Assembly: GCA_015060115.1 (NCBI GenBank)
Contig: SUZB01000006.1
Span: forward strand, 33,345-97,344
DNA length: 64,000 bases
Origin: Rikenellaceae bacterium
GTDB lineage: Bacteria; Bacteroidota; Bacteroidia; Bacteroidales; Rikenellaceae
Direction of reading: 5' to 3'
Shown here: positions 17,860 to 27,026 of the stretch, one piece after another
Layout: every line of letters begins with the position of its first letter
Position numbering within the stretch: position 1 is the first letter of the stretch
Program-made: the position numbers and the translations under genes
The notes under the pieces: generated by a model
The model's input: only the letters and a program-made list of their open reading frames with translations
What the model was told of the DNA's origin: nothing
The model's database searches: none

Positions 17860-18744
17860 CTATTTCAAAAGAGGTTGTCCAACCTTCTCTATATATTCCC
17901 AAGTTACACAATGGATTGCTCCGCCTTTATTTATAAGTGGTTTTGAGTAAATTGGTACTATTTTAAAGTTAGGAAACAAATTACTAAATGTTTCAATGGC
18001 AGCTACATCATTTTCACAATCTATCTTTTCTGATAAACAAGGAAGCAATATAGCATTGGGAAGTTGCAGATAATTAAGATAACACCAAGAATCTTTATTA
18101 TCTTTGCACATATACTCAAGTTCCACTACTTCAAAATGAGCCTCTAATATCTTTAACAATCTTTTATAAAAAGCCTTATGTTTTCTTTTCCAACAGTTAT
18201 TAAGAAGAATTTTATCCTCCCCTAAATATGTAACCATACCATCAGCGTGCCCACACATATCGCCCATATCCCAAGGAAGAAGGATGATTTCTGCACATAG
18301 TGATTCTTCAAGATGTCGCAATAAATTGGATAATGACCACAAAGGATTTTCCATAAGTATTTTATCGGTCATTATAACCTTCCTTCCGCATCGAACATAG
18401 TTACCACCATCAAATATCACATTCATATTTGTTGGGGTGTATATATTTAGACCTTTACAAGCATCATCTTGATTTGTTATATACGGATGGTATTTTTTAT
18501 CCTCAAATAGATAATCTGGCCGATACTGATATTTAGAATATACTCCGTCCTCAAATATCATTACAGGCATATAATCTCGACACCAATAATCATTGGTGTT
18601 CTTTAACTCTCGGTGCTCAATCTGCAAACTCTCTAAAGTATTGTGTATTGCTTCTGCCACACAAGCAGTATTTTTTGTAGTTCGCAAAAGTTCAGAAGTA
18701 TATATAACCATTTTTTGCATAGCCATATTAGTTTTAAACTTCAT
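17860..18744 (-). CDS. Agmatine/peptidyl-arginine deiminase-family protein, short form
   Basis: 294 residues from the ATG at 18744, which overlaps the end of the upstream gene by 11 bases; starts at 18726 or 18813 are also possible. The deiminase (pentein) active-site set is visible: WCRDYMPV (aspartate), IFDGGNYV, GHADGM (His and Asp) and GGAIHCVTWEY (nucleophilic cysteine). It lacks the N-terminal part of about 40-50 residues with the LPAEWEPQ-like start of true agmatine deiminases, and has no signal peptide, unlike secreted PPAD. The substrate is therefore open: a guanidino compound in the cytosol. The gene is much more AT-rich than its neighbours and uses AT-ending codons, which points to horizontal acquisition. 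Confidence 0.8.
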   Translation of the reverse strand: MKFKTNMAMQKMVIYTSELLRTTKNTACVAEAIHNTLESLQIEHRELKNTNDYWCRDYMPVMIFEDGVYSKYQYRPDYLFEDKKYHPYITNQDDACKGLNIYTPTNMNVIFDGGNYVRCGRKVIMTDKILMENPLWSLSNLLRHLEESLCAEIILLPWDMGDMCGHADGMVTYLGEDKILLNNCWKRKHKAFYKRLLKILEAHFEVVELEYMCKDNKDSWCYLNYLQLPNAILLPCLSEKIDCENDVAAIETFSNLFPNFKIVPIYSKPLINKGGAIHCVTWEYIEKVGQPLLK

Positions 18745-19384
18745 CTTCTCTTGTAAAGCTCCATTTCCTATTGCAAATCTCTTTAGGGGACGATGGTTTA
18801 TATTCGTATTCACTCACCGATTTATAAACTCCCTGACGGGATTTAATAGTTAAATCTTGCTTTTGTACCCTTTGTGAATCAACCCAACTTATGCAATTGT
18901 AATCTCCTAAAGCAAAACCATTTAACAAAGTGTAAAGATATGTTGATTGAGTATTATATTGATAATTTTCAAATATCTTAAATTTACTTTTCTTACTATC
19001 CTCTTTATTTATTATCCACTTCAGATATTGTCCATTCTTATTTATAACCTCATAAGATCTAATAAGTGCTGATGCTCGATATTGACTCTTCTCGCTTTCA
19101 AATGTTATATCAAAACCAGAATTATGAGCATTTAATGTCATAAGCGGGAAGTATGGGACTTTCTCTAACCCTCTGCCATTTCGATGATATACAATGGGAT
19201 CGTGTATGCCTTCTTGCTCACTATGAAAATAGAATTCTACCGTACGAATATATATTCTATATTCATCACGCACATTGATATATCCTCCATATAAAAAATC
19301 ATAAGCAAGTTTTTCGAATAATTTCTGCAATTCGGTTTCATCATCTGCCCCATTGAATTGTAATAATTTGATATATAAGCTCAT
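18734..19384 (-). CDS. Unknown protein paired with the deiminase-family gene
   Basis: 216 residues, not recognised with confidence. No signal peptide or membrane segment. Readable blocks: KLAYDFLYGGYI, a charged VEFYFHSEQEGIHDPIVYHRNG, then GFDITFESEKSQYRASALIRSYEV and a C-terminal part with basic and serine residues. The order of these blocks (acidic vE-Y segment, DP-x-xH, strand before x-LIR-x-E) loosely recalls the methylpurine-DNA glycosylase fold, but this is a weak hint and the catalytic match is unproven. Its end overlaps the deiminase start by 11 bases, so the two are translated together. AT-rich like its partner. Confidence 0.65.
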   Translation of the reverse strand: MSLYIKLLQFNGADDETELQKLFEKLAYDFLYGGYINVRDEYRIYIRTVEFYFHSEQEGIHDPIVYHRNGRGLEKVPYFPLMTLNAHNSGFDITFESEKSQYRASALIRSYEVINKNGQYLKWIINKEDSKKSKFKIFENYQYNTQSTYLYTLLNGFALGDYNCISWVDSQRVQKQDLTIKSRQGVYKSVSEYEYKPSSPKEICNRKWSFTREDEV

Positions 19385-19498
19385 AACAAGAAATTTATTA
19401 GATATTAATACACTGCAAAAATAGTGTTATGATGTTTCACACTCATCACAAATGTGTTAAGTTATTAATACAGCTTGAGAGAGTGGCATAAACCGAAT

Positions 19499-21661
19499 TT
19501 ACAACATAGGCCAGATGGTGGGTGGTTGCACCGATACCCACTCGGCGCCATTGCCTTGAGAGGTGCAGGTTATACGTACCGACTTAATGGGTCGAGAGGG
19601 GTATTCGATAAAGAACATACCGCACTCCAACTCCCCTACTCGTTCATAAGTTCTGCCATCGTACGATAGCTCGACATAGCCATTTTCGAAGATAAAGCGA
19701 GGCAACTGGAAGTTACCCGTAGCGACCTTCATACGGCGACACCTAACAGACGTATCGAATGTAAACTCCACCCAGTCGCCAACATCCGCAGCACGCGAGG
19801 TGCGAGCCAAACGGCCATAGCCCTGTGCCTTCTCAAACGAGAAATTCTCTCTATCGCCCATCGACGATGTAATAGTAAAGGGCGGAGTTACTGTCTTGAA
19901 GTGTGCTGCAACTCCCGCTTCGGGTGACATAGCCTCACCACGACGAGCAACAAACGAATACTCCGCAGGCCTATCCGTAGCGATAGGCTCGGTATAGAGC
20001 ATCTCTGTTGTCATCGGCTCACGGCGATAGTAGATGTCGCTAAAATCATCGGTGGTTGCCGAGAGCGTACCATTGGCAAACTCCACCTTAGGCGGCATCA
20101 GACGATAGGCAACACCCATTCTATCCAATCTGTCGTAGTGACGAACCATCTTCGTATAGAAGGCATCTACATCGCGTTCATCGCTATTCACCCAGCATAT
20201 CTCGGCAAGTGCCAACAGACGAGGGAAGGTCATATAGTGCAAATAGCGGGCACTCTCTGGGTTGCGTGAAGCGTAAGCCTCGGAGAAGAACGAGGCCTCA
20301 AAGCCGAGAACATTTTTGCTCTCCTCCTCTGTAAAGCCGACTCCTGCGAGTGTAAAGTTATAGACCTTTGTGTAGTCGAAGATCGCTGCCCAGTCGTGGC
20401 CGGGCTCTCGCGGGGTTTGCTTCATATCGAAGTAGAAGTACTGACCAGGCATAACAACGGTAGAGTACCCCTCACGCGCCGATGTACGGCACTCCTTGAT
20501 GCCCTCCCAGCCATATACGCGCGTATCGTCAGCAAGTTTTCCGCCCTCAATAGCCTCGTTCCACACGGCTGGTTGTTTGCCATATTTTGCCAATATCTCG
20601 GTTAGGCGCGACATAAAGTAGCGCTGCAACTCGCTCTCTTCGGTCATACCATTTTTGTGCATAAAAGCCTGACAATCTGGGCAACGGCGCCACTGCGACA
20701 TATCCACCTCATCGCCACCAATATGGATATACGATGTCGGGAATAGTTCGCACACCTCTTTGATGATATCCTCCAAGAGTTCGTAGTTTGACTCCTTCGT
20801 AGGACAGAATGCCGAGCGGGTGTCGTAGCCAAAAGCGCGCGACTTATTAGGCTCGTAGTTGCACAAAATCTCAGGGTGCATAGTCGCCATACATAGGCTA
20901 TGGCCGGGGAGGTCAATCTCAGGAATTACCTCGATATTGCGCACTGCAGCGTAGGCGATAATCTCGCGCATATCATCTTGCGTGTAGTAGCCACCCCAAC
21001 GCTCGTTCCACTTGCCATAGCGAGGCCAAATGGGTGAGTCGCCACCACGAAAGCCTCCCACCTCTGCTAGTTCGGGGTGCGACTTAATCTCCAAGCGCCA
21101 CGCCTCGTCATCTGTAAGGTGCAGGCGTAGGTTGTTAATCTTGTGCAGTGCCAAAAGGTCGATATAATCCATTATCGCCTCCTTCGTTATCCAAGTACGG
21201 CAAGGATCGAGCATAAAACCTCGATGCGGGTAGCGAGGGGCATCGTCTATTGTGCAACACTCGATGGTGGCGGGCAACTGCAAAGAGTGAGAATAGACCT
21301 CGTCGGGCAGCAGTTGCAGAAGCGTAACCACGCCATTAAACACTCCGCCATAGTCGCCACCGCCAATATAAATATTATGCTCACTAATCGTAATGCTATA
21401 CTCCTCAGCACCCTCCAACAAATGGCAAAGTATGATATCCGTTCCTTCAGCCTCAGCCTCGATTTGAAGATAGTCGGCAAGATAGTGTGCAATAGGCTCT
21501 AATTTATCGTTAGTCCAACCTATCCGACAATCCTTATTTAGCGTAAACTTACCATCATTAGAGCAATATTGACGAGGTGTAGGGATAATCGTTGGCTCTT
21601 GCGCCGTAACAGCACAAATAGCAAATAGAAGAGTTATCAGAGTAAGAAGTCGCAGTTTCAT
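19499..21661 (-). CDS. Secreted beta-N-acetylhexosaminidase (GH20)
   Basis: 720 residues. Signal peptide (LRLLTLITLLFAICAVTAQ), an N-terminal GH20b beta domain (about 22-145), then the GH20 barrel from PRYPHRGFMLDPCRTW. The catalytic Asp-Glu pair is in HIGGDEVDMSQW (about residue 320), with EIDLPGHS upstream and W-rich substrate loops such as VWNEAIEG and YGWEG. A C-terminal beta-rich region (FEKAQGYGRLARTSRAADVGDWVEFTF...) looks like a discoidin-type module. Removes terminal GlcNAc or GalNAc from host glycans, mucin or chitin fragments using substrate-assisted catalysis. It has its own promoter and a terminator separates it from the operon upstream. Confidence 0.93.
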   Translation of the reverse strand: MKLRLLTLITLLFAICAVTAQEPTIIPTPRQYCSNDGKFTLNKDCRIGWTNDKLEPIAHYLADYLQIEAEAEGTDIILCHLLEGAEEYSITISEHNIYIGGGDYGGVFNGVVTLLQLLPDEVYSHSLQLPATIECCTIDDAPRYPHRGFMLDPCRTWITKEAIMDYIDLLALHKINNLRLHLTDDEAWRLEIKSHPELAEVGGFRGGDSPIWPRYGKWNERWGGYYTQDDMREIIAYAAVRNIEVIPEIDLPGHSLCMATMHPEILCNYEPNKSRAFGYDTRSAFCPTKESNYELLEDIIKEVCELFPTSYIHIGGDEVDMSQWRRCPDCQAFMHKNGMTEESELQRYFMSRLTEILAKYGKQPAVWNEAIEGGKLADDTRVYGWEGIKECRTSAREGYSTVVMPGQYFYFDMKQTPREPGHDWAAIFDYTKVYNFTLAGVGFTEEESKNVLGFEASFFSEAYASRNPESARYLHYMTFPRLLALAEICWVNSDERDVDAFYTKMVRHYDRLDRMGVAYRLMPPKVEFANGTLSATTDDFSDIYYRREPMTTEMLYTEPIATDRPAEYSFVARRGEAMSPEAGVAAHFKTVTPPFTITSSMGDRENFSFEKAQGYGRLARTSRAADVGDWVEFTFDTSVRCRRMKVATGNFQLPRFIFENGYVELSYDGRTYERVGELECGMFFIEYPSRPIKSVRITCTSQGNGAEWVSVQPPTIWPML

Positions 21662-21677
21662 AGTTCGATATTTTCTA

Positions 21678-21685
21678 CAAATGTA
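21678..21685 (-). promoter_or_regulatory. -7 box for the GH20 gene
   Basis: TACATTTG on the minus strand, 16 bases before the ATG, implying a leader of about 10 bases. Confidence 0.5.
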
Positions 21686-21701
21686 GCAAAAAGTTTTGAT
21701 G

Positions 21702-21739
21702 TAAAAAAGCGACTAATCGGAAACCTCCAATTAGTCGCT
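21702..21739 (-). terminator. Terminator of the nuclease/TonB operon
   Basis: AGCGACTAAT (21708-21717) pairs with ATTAGTCGCT (21730-21739); on the minus strand a T-run follows. It separates the DUF5689 gene from the GH20 gene. Confidence 0.85.
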
Positions 21740-21758
21740 CTTAGTCAAATGTTGGCGA

Positions 21759-22994
21759 TTACATAGTGTCGGTTTCGCCCTCCTCGTCAATCCAAGGTAC
21801 ACTCTTCATATCCTCGGTGGTCATCGCAGCCACCTGCTCATCGGTCAGAAGCGCAGCCTCGCCATTCTCAAACTCGATATCCGAGAAGCTGCTAATGGTC
21901 AGCTGATACGAAGCATAATCATCGGCATTGCCCACATAGTCCGAGCGCTGAGCATAGATGCCGTAGATTGCTGTGATGGTAGCCTTCTCGCCATCTTTGC
22001 ATACATTGCGTCGAGCAAAGCGCGAATAGCCACTTGTACGGAGTGCATAGACGCCATTTGCCGAGCAAACGGTAGCCGATGGGTCGTAGGTGAACAACAC
22101 CGAGCCATAGAGGCTACGGCCTGTAATCTCCTCCTTGAATGCCCACTGATACCAGCCCTTGGTTACTGTGGGGCGAGGGTCGGTGTAGAGCCAGCTGGGA
22201 TAGATATTCTCAAACGAGCCACTCTTCATGGCAGGGTTGGTTACACCATCCTGATTGGGTACGCCAGCATAGCGACACTCCAAATCCTCGAAGCGGATAA
22301 GACGGCCAAACATCTGCTCACGACCCTTGTTGTTAGGAAATACCGTCTTGTAGTTTTCGGGCGTAACGGTGATAATATCCACCGACTTGGGGTCGGCCTT
22401 CCAAGCATCATAAGTACCAACCACAAGCTCCGATGGCTCACCAGCAAAGACATGCTCATCGATAATCTCCTGAAGCTCGATATTTGAGTTGGCGTAGAAC
22501 TTATGCTCACCAGCCTTATTCCACGACTCCGAGGGTGCACCACCGAGTGAAAGCATCATACGGTAGTTGCCAAGATACAATCCCGAAAGGCGAACATATA
22601 CCCACGAGCCATACTTGTAACGAAGGCCTACATTGTTGTTTAGCTTAAGCTCGATACCTGCGGTATGGTCCTGAATATGCAACGACTTGTAGATATTACC
22701 CTCCTCATCGTTAGAGATCACCTTACCCTTGATGTAGACATCACGACCAACGAAGATATCCTCGCCTATGAGCTTGTAAATAGTGTTATTCCAACCGCTA
22801 TTTACGCCAGTATTGCTGATTGTGCCAAACGCATCTTTAAGCTCCTTGATGGTAATATACTCCGCATTGGGGAACTGCGCCTCAAACGATGAATCGCTGA
22901 AGATGGGGCGTGGCTCAACCGTCTCAAACTTTTCGTAACAGCCAACTGCCAAGAGAGCGATGGCAAGTAGTGCAAAAATCTTATTAATTTTCAT
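21759..22994 (-). CDS. DUF5689 lipoprotein with OB-like domain
   Basis: 411 residues. Lipobox AVGC near residue 16-19 after IFALLAIALL. The DUF5689 region (about 45-240) includes an OB-fold-like stretch (VYIKGKVISNDEEGNIYKSLHIQDHTAGIELKL), the kind of domain found with extracellular nucleases. The second half (RFEDLECRYAG... RSLYGSVLFTYDPSATVCSANG) resembles the domain that often follows it. The tail is acidic. It is the last gene of an operon with a TonB receptor and two nucleases, and probably serves as the surface-exposed partner of the receptor, a role analogous to SusD but without its fold. Confidence 0.8.
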   Translation of the reverse strand: MKINKIFALLAIALLAVGCYEKFETVEPRPIFSDSSFEAQFPNAEYITIKELKDAFGTISNTGVNSGWNNTIYKLIGEDIFVGRDVYIKGKVISNDEEGNIYKSLHIQDHTAGIELKLNNNVGLRYKYGSWVYVRLSGLYLGNYRMMLSLGGAPSESWNKAGEHKFYANSNIELQEIIDEHVFAGEPSELVVGTYDAWKADPKSVDIITVTPENYKTVFPNNKGREQMFGRLIRFEDLECRYAGVPNQDGVTNPAMKSGSFENIYPSWLYTDPRPTVTKGWYQWAFKEEITGRSLYGSVLFTYDPSATVCSANGVYALRTSGYSRFARRNVCKDGEKATITAIYGIYAQRSDYVGNADDYASYQLTISSFSDIEFENGEAALLTDEQVAAMTTEDMKSVPWIDEEGETDTM

Positions 22995-23013
22995 ATTTCA
23001 AACCTTTTAGCTG

Positions 23014-25941
23014 TTAGAATCTAAAGTAAATGTTAAGATAGTAATTGATACCATTCATATAGAAGTACTTCGAGTCGAAACGCGAATATGTGGTAGGCTT
23101 CTTGGTGATTACCATCTCGCCATCGGCATTGGGGAAGATAATAGGATCAGAGAGCTTGTTGAGTCGCATCTGCTCGTAACCTCCAGTGCGAATGCGCTGG
23201 TTGTTGAGGATATTGTTTACCTGAAGGCTGAAGCCAAGGGTATACTTATACTTGATACGGAAGTTCTTGCCGATGCTTGCGCTAAGGGTATAAGCATTGC
23301 CCAAATCCTCCTGCTGACGAATCTCGTCGATAATACCCACTACATAGGCCTTCTGACGACCAGTCTCAAGGTTATTCCAGTCGTAGATACGCTTAATCTC
23401 GTTAGCCAAATACTCGGTACGATACATAGGGTTCATCGAGAGGTACAAGCGGTCGTAATAGTTGAAATCAACCGAAGCAAACCAGTTATTTGGGCCACGG
23501 AAGTTAAGACCTACATTGATAGCTGTTTGAGGTGTGCTCTCAACCTTCATACCCTTCCAATTGACGCGGCTATGGACAACATCGGTAGCCGAGTTATCAA
23601 TCATCTGCGTAAATTCGGGATTCGAGGTATAGATATAGTCGCCAAGGCTCACAGCACCCTGCAACGACAAGCCCCAAGCGATAGGCACGCTCAAACCGAG
23701 CTCAAGACCCATATAGCGCTTGTCGATACCCGACATTGCGAAGTTGGTAAACGAGCTCTGAGTGTCGTCGTAGAACGAGATAACCTTCGACTGGTCGAGC
23801 ATCTGGGTGTAGTATGCTGAAATACGGGCACGCACCCAAGGCAAGCGGAGGTTGTAGGTGAAATCTACACCGTAAATCTTCTCGGCATCCAAGCCGGGAG
23901 TAATCTGGTTACGGGTACGAGCCGAAACAAAGGCGTTGCTGAACATCGTAGGATTCTGCATAGCCGTTGCGTTCAACTCCAACGAGTGAGCACCTGAGAA
24001 CTGATAACGAAGATTTACCTTGCCCTTATATGTAAGGTTGTTAATCTTCTCGGAGTTGCCCAACGAGGTCATACCGATATTGCCATTGGCATTGGCGTTC
24101 TGGAACAGGCCCTTCTCCCAAAGGCCCTCACGCCAGATTGACGAGAAGCCCACCTCAGCACCAATATTTGCCGAGAAGCCACCTGCCGACACCTCGTACA
24201 TAGCCCAAAGCTGACCCTGGCGCACATGTGCATAGTAGTCGTAGCCATACTTATCGCCCTCCTTAACGGCCTGTGCCTGACCATGCTCGCGGTAGTAAGC
24301 CATATTGTTCTGATACGACTCGGCATTGCTACCAAAGTCGCGCTCAGCAAACTTATCGACATCCAACCAGTAGTCGCCACCAAGCAGGTCCTTAACCGTA
24401 GAGTAATACTCCGTGCGGTTGATGCGGGCACGAATACCAGCTGTAAGCTTCGAGCCACCACGGAAGATATGGTTGAGCTGAGCAGCGAAGTTATAGTCAA
24501 TCTGGTCGGTGTGGCGCTCCTCAATCATAGCCACAGCACGATGACCCTCGCCATAGCGGTTGTCTACATCGCCCATCTTGTTATCCTGAATAATGCCGTC
24601 GAAGTCGATATAGCCGTTCCAATTCTTGGTGTACTCGATAAACTTAGCGCGGTCGGTCTCGATATCGGTATCGGTAAACTGCAAAGGATAGCCGTTAGCC
24701 TCAGCAAAGTTGTTAAGCATCAGGCGACGACCCAAGCGATCACCATAGTATGAGGGCAACACGCGATAGTAGTCGGGGCGTGGATCCTCACCCTTGTACC
24801 AAGTGAGCGCCGAATAGCCATTGAAGCCGAAGCGCACCGAGGTAGCCACCGACAAAGCGGTATTTTCAGTTATCTGCCAGTTGTAGTTAAGCATCGCAAT
24901 AGGCTCGTGAGTGCGGCGAACACGGGCATTACGCTCCTTGCCGGCCTGAAGACCGACATTAGGGTTGTAGTAGTTGTTGCCCCAAAGGTCGTAGGCCTCC
25001 TGAGTAGATGCCTGCTGAGCACCACGCTGTGTGGGAGCACCCATAACCATCAACGAGAGGCGGTGCTTGTCGTTGAAAATCTTCTCGGCAGAGGCGAAGT
25101 AGCCATAAGCATTGTAATATACGCCATTGACATAGCCGTGATTACCCTGACGGGTAGAGAACGAGAAGCCATAAGACCAACCATTATCGAGCTGACCCGA
25201 AGCATAGCTTAGCATAACACGGTAGCGGTAGAGCTGCATAGAGTTAACCACCGATGAGCGGAAGCCCTTGCGGAGCTGCAAAGCACGAGCGTTGATGTTG
25301 GTTGTACCGGCAACACCACCCAAGCCGTAGTCCGAAGCCTGCAAGCCTGAGGTGCTCTCCTGATTGCGCGTAGCATCGTTCAGACCGCTCCACAACGACC
25401 AAGGGCCGTAGCCAGTGAGGGCATCGTTGAAGCGGATACCATTCAGATATACATCCTGATACTGCGAGTCGTAGCCACGAACATTGAAGCGCATCTCCGA
25501 GAAGCGGTACGATGCGATATTGTTAAACAAATCCTTAGATGCCGAGAGTGCCGAAGGCATAGACTGCGAATCGCCAGCCGACTCTACATCGGTATCAAGC
25601 TCTGCAAATGCCGAGTCATCGACAGCCACAACCTGAGCAGGCACCATAACCACCTGCTGCATATCGTGAACAAGCTCCTTGACACGCACCATAACCGTTA
25701 GCTCCTCAAACTCCGGAGCATCGAAGCGAAGGAGGTACTGACCAGGGTCAAGACCCTCAATCAAGAACTCACCATCGCTGTTGGTCGTCGTGTTGATTGC
25801 CACGCCATCAACCGAGATTGCTACCCCACTGATTGGCTGACGATCCTCACGCGACACGATAGTACCCTTCATACCACCCTGCTGAGCAAATGCAGCAAAG
25901 CTAAGAAGCGCACAAAACATTGTCAGTAAAAATCTCTTCAT
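23014..25941 (-). CDS. TonB-dependent outer-membrane receptor with carboxypeptidase-like domain
   Basis: 975 residues. Signal peptide (RFLLTMFCALLSFAAFAQ), a CarboxypepD_reg-like domain (about 22-105, GTIVSREDRQPISGVAISVDG), a plug domain (ASYRFSEMRFNVRGYDSQYQDVYLNGIRFND, about 165-195), and a 22-strand-type barrel ending in the aromatic C-terminus YLNIYFRF. It lacks the SusC-type plug signature, and no SusD lies next to it. Gaps to neighbours are 14-19 bases, so it is one transcript with the DUF5689 lipoprotein and the EEP nuclease. The operon suggests it imports nucleic-acid breakdown products, but the substrate is not proven by sequence. Confidence 0.9.
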   Translation of the reverse strand: MKRFLLTMFCALLSFAAFAQQGGMKGTIVSREDRQPISGVAISVDGVAINTTTNSDGEFLIEGLDPGQYLLRFDAPEFEELTVMVRVKELVHDMQQVVMVPAQVVAVDDSAFAELDTDVESAGDSQSMPSALSASKDLFNNIASYRFSEMRFNVRGYDSQYQDVYLNGIRFNDALTGYGPWSLWSGLNDATRNQESTSGLQASDYGLGGVAGTTNINARALQLRKGFRSSVVNSMQLYRYRVMLSYASGQLDNGWSYGFSFSTRQGNHGYVNGVYYNAYGYFASAEKIFNDKHRLSLMVMGAPTQRGAQQASTQEAYDLWGNNYYNPNVGLQAGKERNARVRRTHEPIAMLNYNWQITENTALSVATSVRFGFNGYSALTWYKGEDPRPDYYRVLPSYYGDRLGRRLMLNNFAEANGYPLQFTDTDIETDRAKFIEYTKNWNGYIDFDGIIQDNKMGDVDNRYGEGHRAVAMIEERHTDQIDYNFAAQLNHIFRGGSKLTAGIRARINRTEYYSTVKDLLGGDYWLDVDKFAERDFGSNAESYQNNMAYYREHGQAQAVKEGDKYGYDYYAHVRQGQLWAMYEVSAGGFSANIGAEVGFSSIWREGLWEKGLFQNANANGNIGMTSLGNSEKINNLTYKGKVNLRYQFSGAHSLELNATAMQNPTMFSNAFVSARTRNQITPGLDAEKIYGVDFTYNLRLPWVRARISAYYTQMLDQSKVISFYDDTQSSFTNFAMSGIDKRYMGLELGLSVPIAWGLSLQGAVSLGDYIYTSNPEFTQMIDNSATDVVHSRVNWKGMKVESTPQTAINVGLNFRGPNNWFASVDFNYYDRLYLSMNPMYRTEYLANEIKRIYDWNNLETGRQKAYVVGIIDEIRQQEDLGNAYTLSASIGKNFRIKYKYTLGFSLQVNNILNNQRIRTGGYEQMRLNKLSDPIIFPNADGEMVITKKPTTYSRFDSKYFYMNGINYYLNIYFRF

Positions 25942-25955
25942 ATATTATAAGTGTA

Positions 25956-26987
25956 TTATTTACCTATGTAGATGTATACGGGGAAGTGGTCGCTAAAACC
26001 ATTCTGGAAGTTGTTCGTTACGAAGGTACGCAAGGGATAGCCCTTGTACTGACCCTCCTGCTGAAGCATATACGAACGAGTGAAGATATTACCATAGAAC
26101 TTCTTGCCCTTCACGAGGCGCAACTCACCCTCCTTGGCATTCACCAAGTTCTCCGTTACGCAGATGTTGTCAAAGAGATTCCAAGCATCCTGATATGCCA
26201 AAGTGCCGAGGCCGGCACGCAACATAGCGTTATAGGGGTTGAAGAAGTCGCCCTCTTCCAACTCTTTAACCTTGCCCTTAGCGCCCATAGTCTTCACGAT
26301 GCTTGCATCCGTAGCATCATCGTTGAAGTCGCCCATAACAACAACCTTGGTTGCTGGATTTTCGTTAAGCAACGAGTCCTTAATCTCGCGAATCTGCTTG
26401 GCGCAAGCATCACGCTTGAACTGCGAAGCCTCCTTGCCACCAAGGCGTGAGGGCCAGTGCGAAACGAGGAAGTAGAAGGGCTCGCCATCGATAGTACCCC
26501 ACATCGTAACGAGGTCGCGGGTGCGAAAATCGGGCAACTCCTCTACCACAAGCTTGATATTGTCCGAGCCCTCAAGCTTAAAGACATCTGCACGATACAA
26601 GAACGCCACATCTACACCACGCGCATCGGGCGAGTCGTAGTGGCAGATGCGGTAGTTTGCACCCTTAAGTTTGGGTTGCGAGATAAGGTCCTCAAGCACT
26701 GTGCGGTTTTCAATCTCCGAAACGCCTATAACAATGGGATAATCCTTCTGTATAGCGGCGATATCGAAGAGAACACGCTCCATATTCGAGAGTTTCTTCT
26801 GATACTTAATCTCATTCCACTGCTTTGCACCATCGGGCGTAAACTCCTCATCGTGAGTCTCAGGATCGTCATAGATATCAAACAGATTCTCAAGGTTGTA
26901 GAAGACCACAGTGTAGGGTTTCTCTTGTGCAACGGCCGATGCCACTGCAAAGAGCGCTAAACATAGCATTAAAAGTTGTCTTTTCAT
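25956..26987 (-). CDS. Exported endonuclease/exonuclease/phosphatase-family nuclease
   Basis: 343 residues with a signal peptide (QLLMLCLALFAVASAVAQ). The EEP (DNase I-like) metal and catalytic motifs are visible in order: FYNLENLFD (about 30-38), VIGVSEIENR (metal-binding Glu), DVAFLYR, LVSHWPS (catalytic His), VVMGDFND (Asp/Asn) and the C-terminal SDHFPVYI. Family members cut DNA, RNA or phosphoester lipids; with a second secreted nuclease and OB-fold proteins in the operon, DNA or RNA is the likely substrate. Lies 14 bases upstream of the TonB receptor. Confidence 0.9.
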   Translation of the reverse strand: MKRQLLMLCLALFAVASAVAQEKPYTVVFYNLENLFDIYDDPETHDEEFTPDGAKQWNEIKYQKKLSNMERVLFDIAAIQKDYPIVIGVSEIENRTVLEDLISQPKLKGANYRICHYDSPDARGVDVAFLYRADVFKLEGSDNIKLVVEELPDFRTRDLVTMWGTIDGEPFYFLVSHWPSRLGGKEASQFKRDACAKQIREIKDSLLNENPATKVVVMGDFNDDATDASIVKTMGAKGKVKELEEGDFFNPYNAMLRAGLGTLAYQDAWNLFDNICVTENLVNAKEGELRLVKGKKFYGNIFTRSYMLQQEGQYKGYPLRTFVTNNFQNGFSDHFPVYIYIGK

Positions 26988-27026
26988 ATTTCGATTATTA
27001 CAAGTTTTCTTTTGTTACACTATCGC

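Noticed and set aside
17860..18744. Secreted peptidyl-arginine deiminase (PPAD-like virulence factor)
   Set aside because: No signal peptide and a shorter N-terminus; only the shared deiminase active-site motifs are present.
23014..25941. SusC/SusD polysaccharide utilisation locus
   Set aside because: The receptor lacks SusC-type signatures, no SusD homologue is next to it, and its operon partners are nucleases and OB-fold lipoproteins. The GH20 gene is separated by a terminator.
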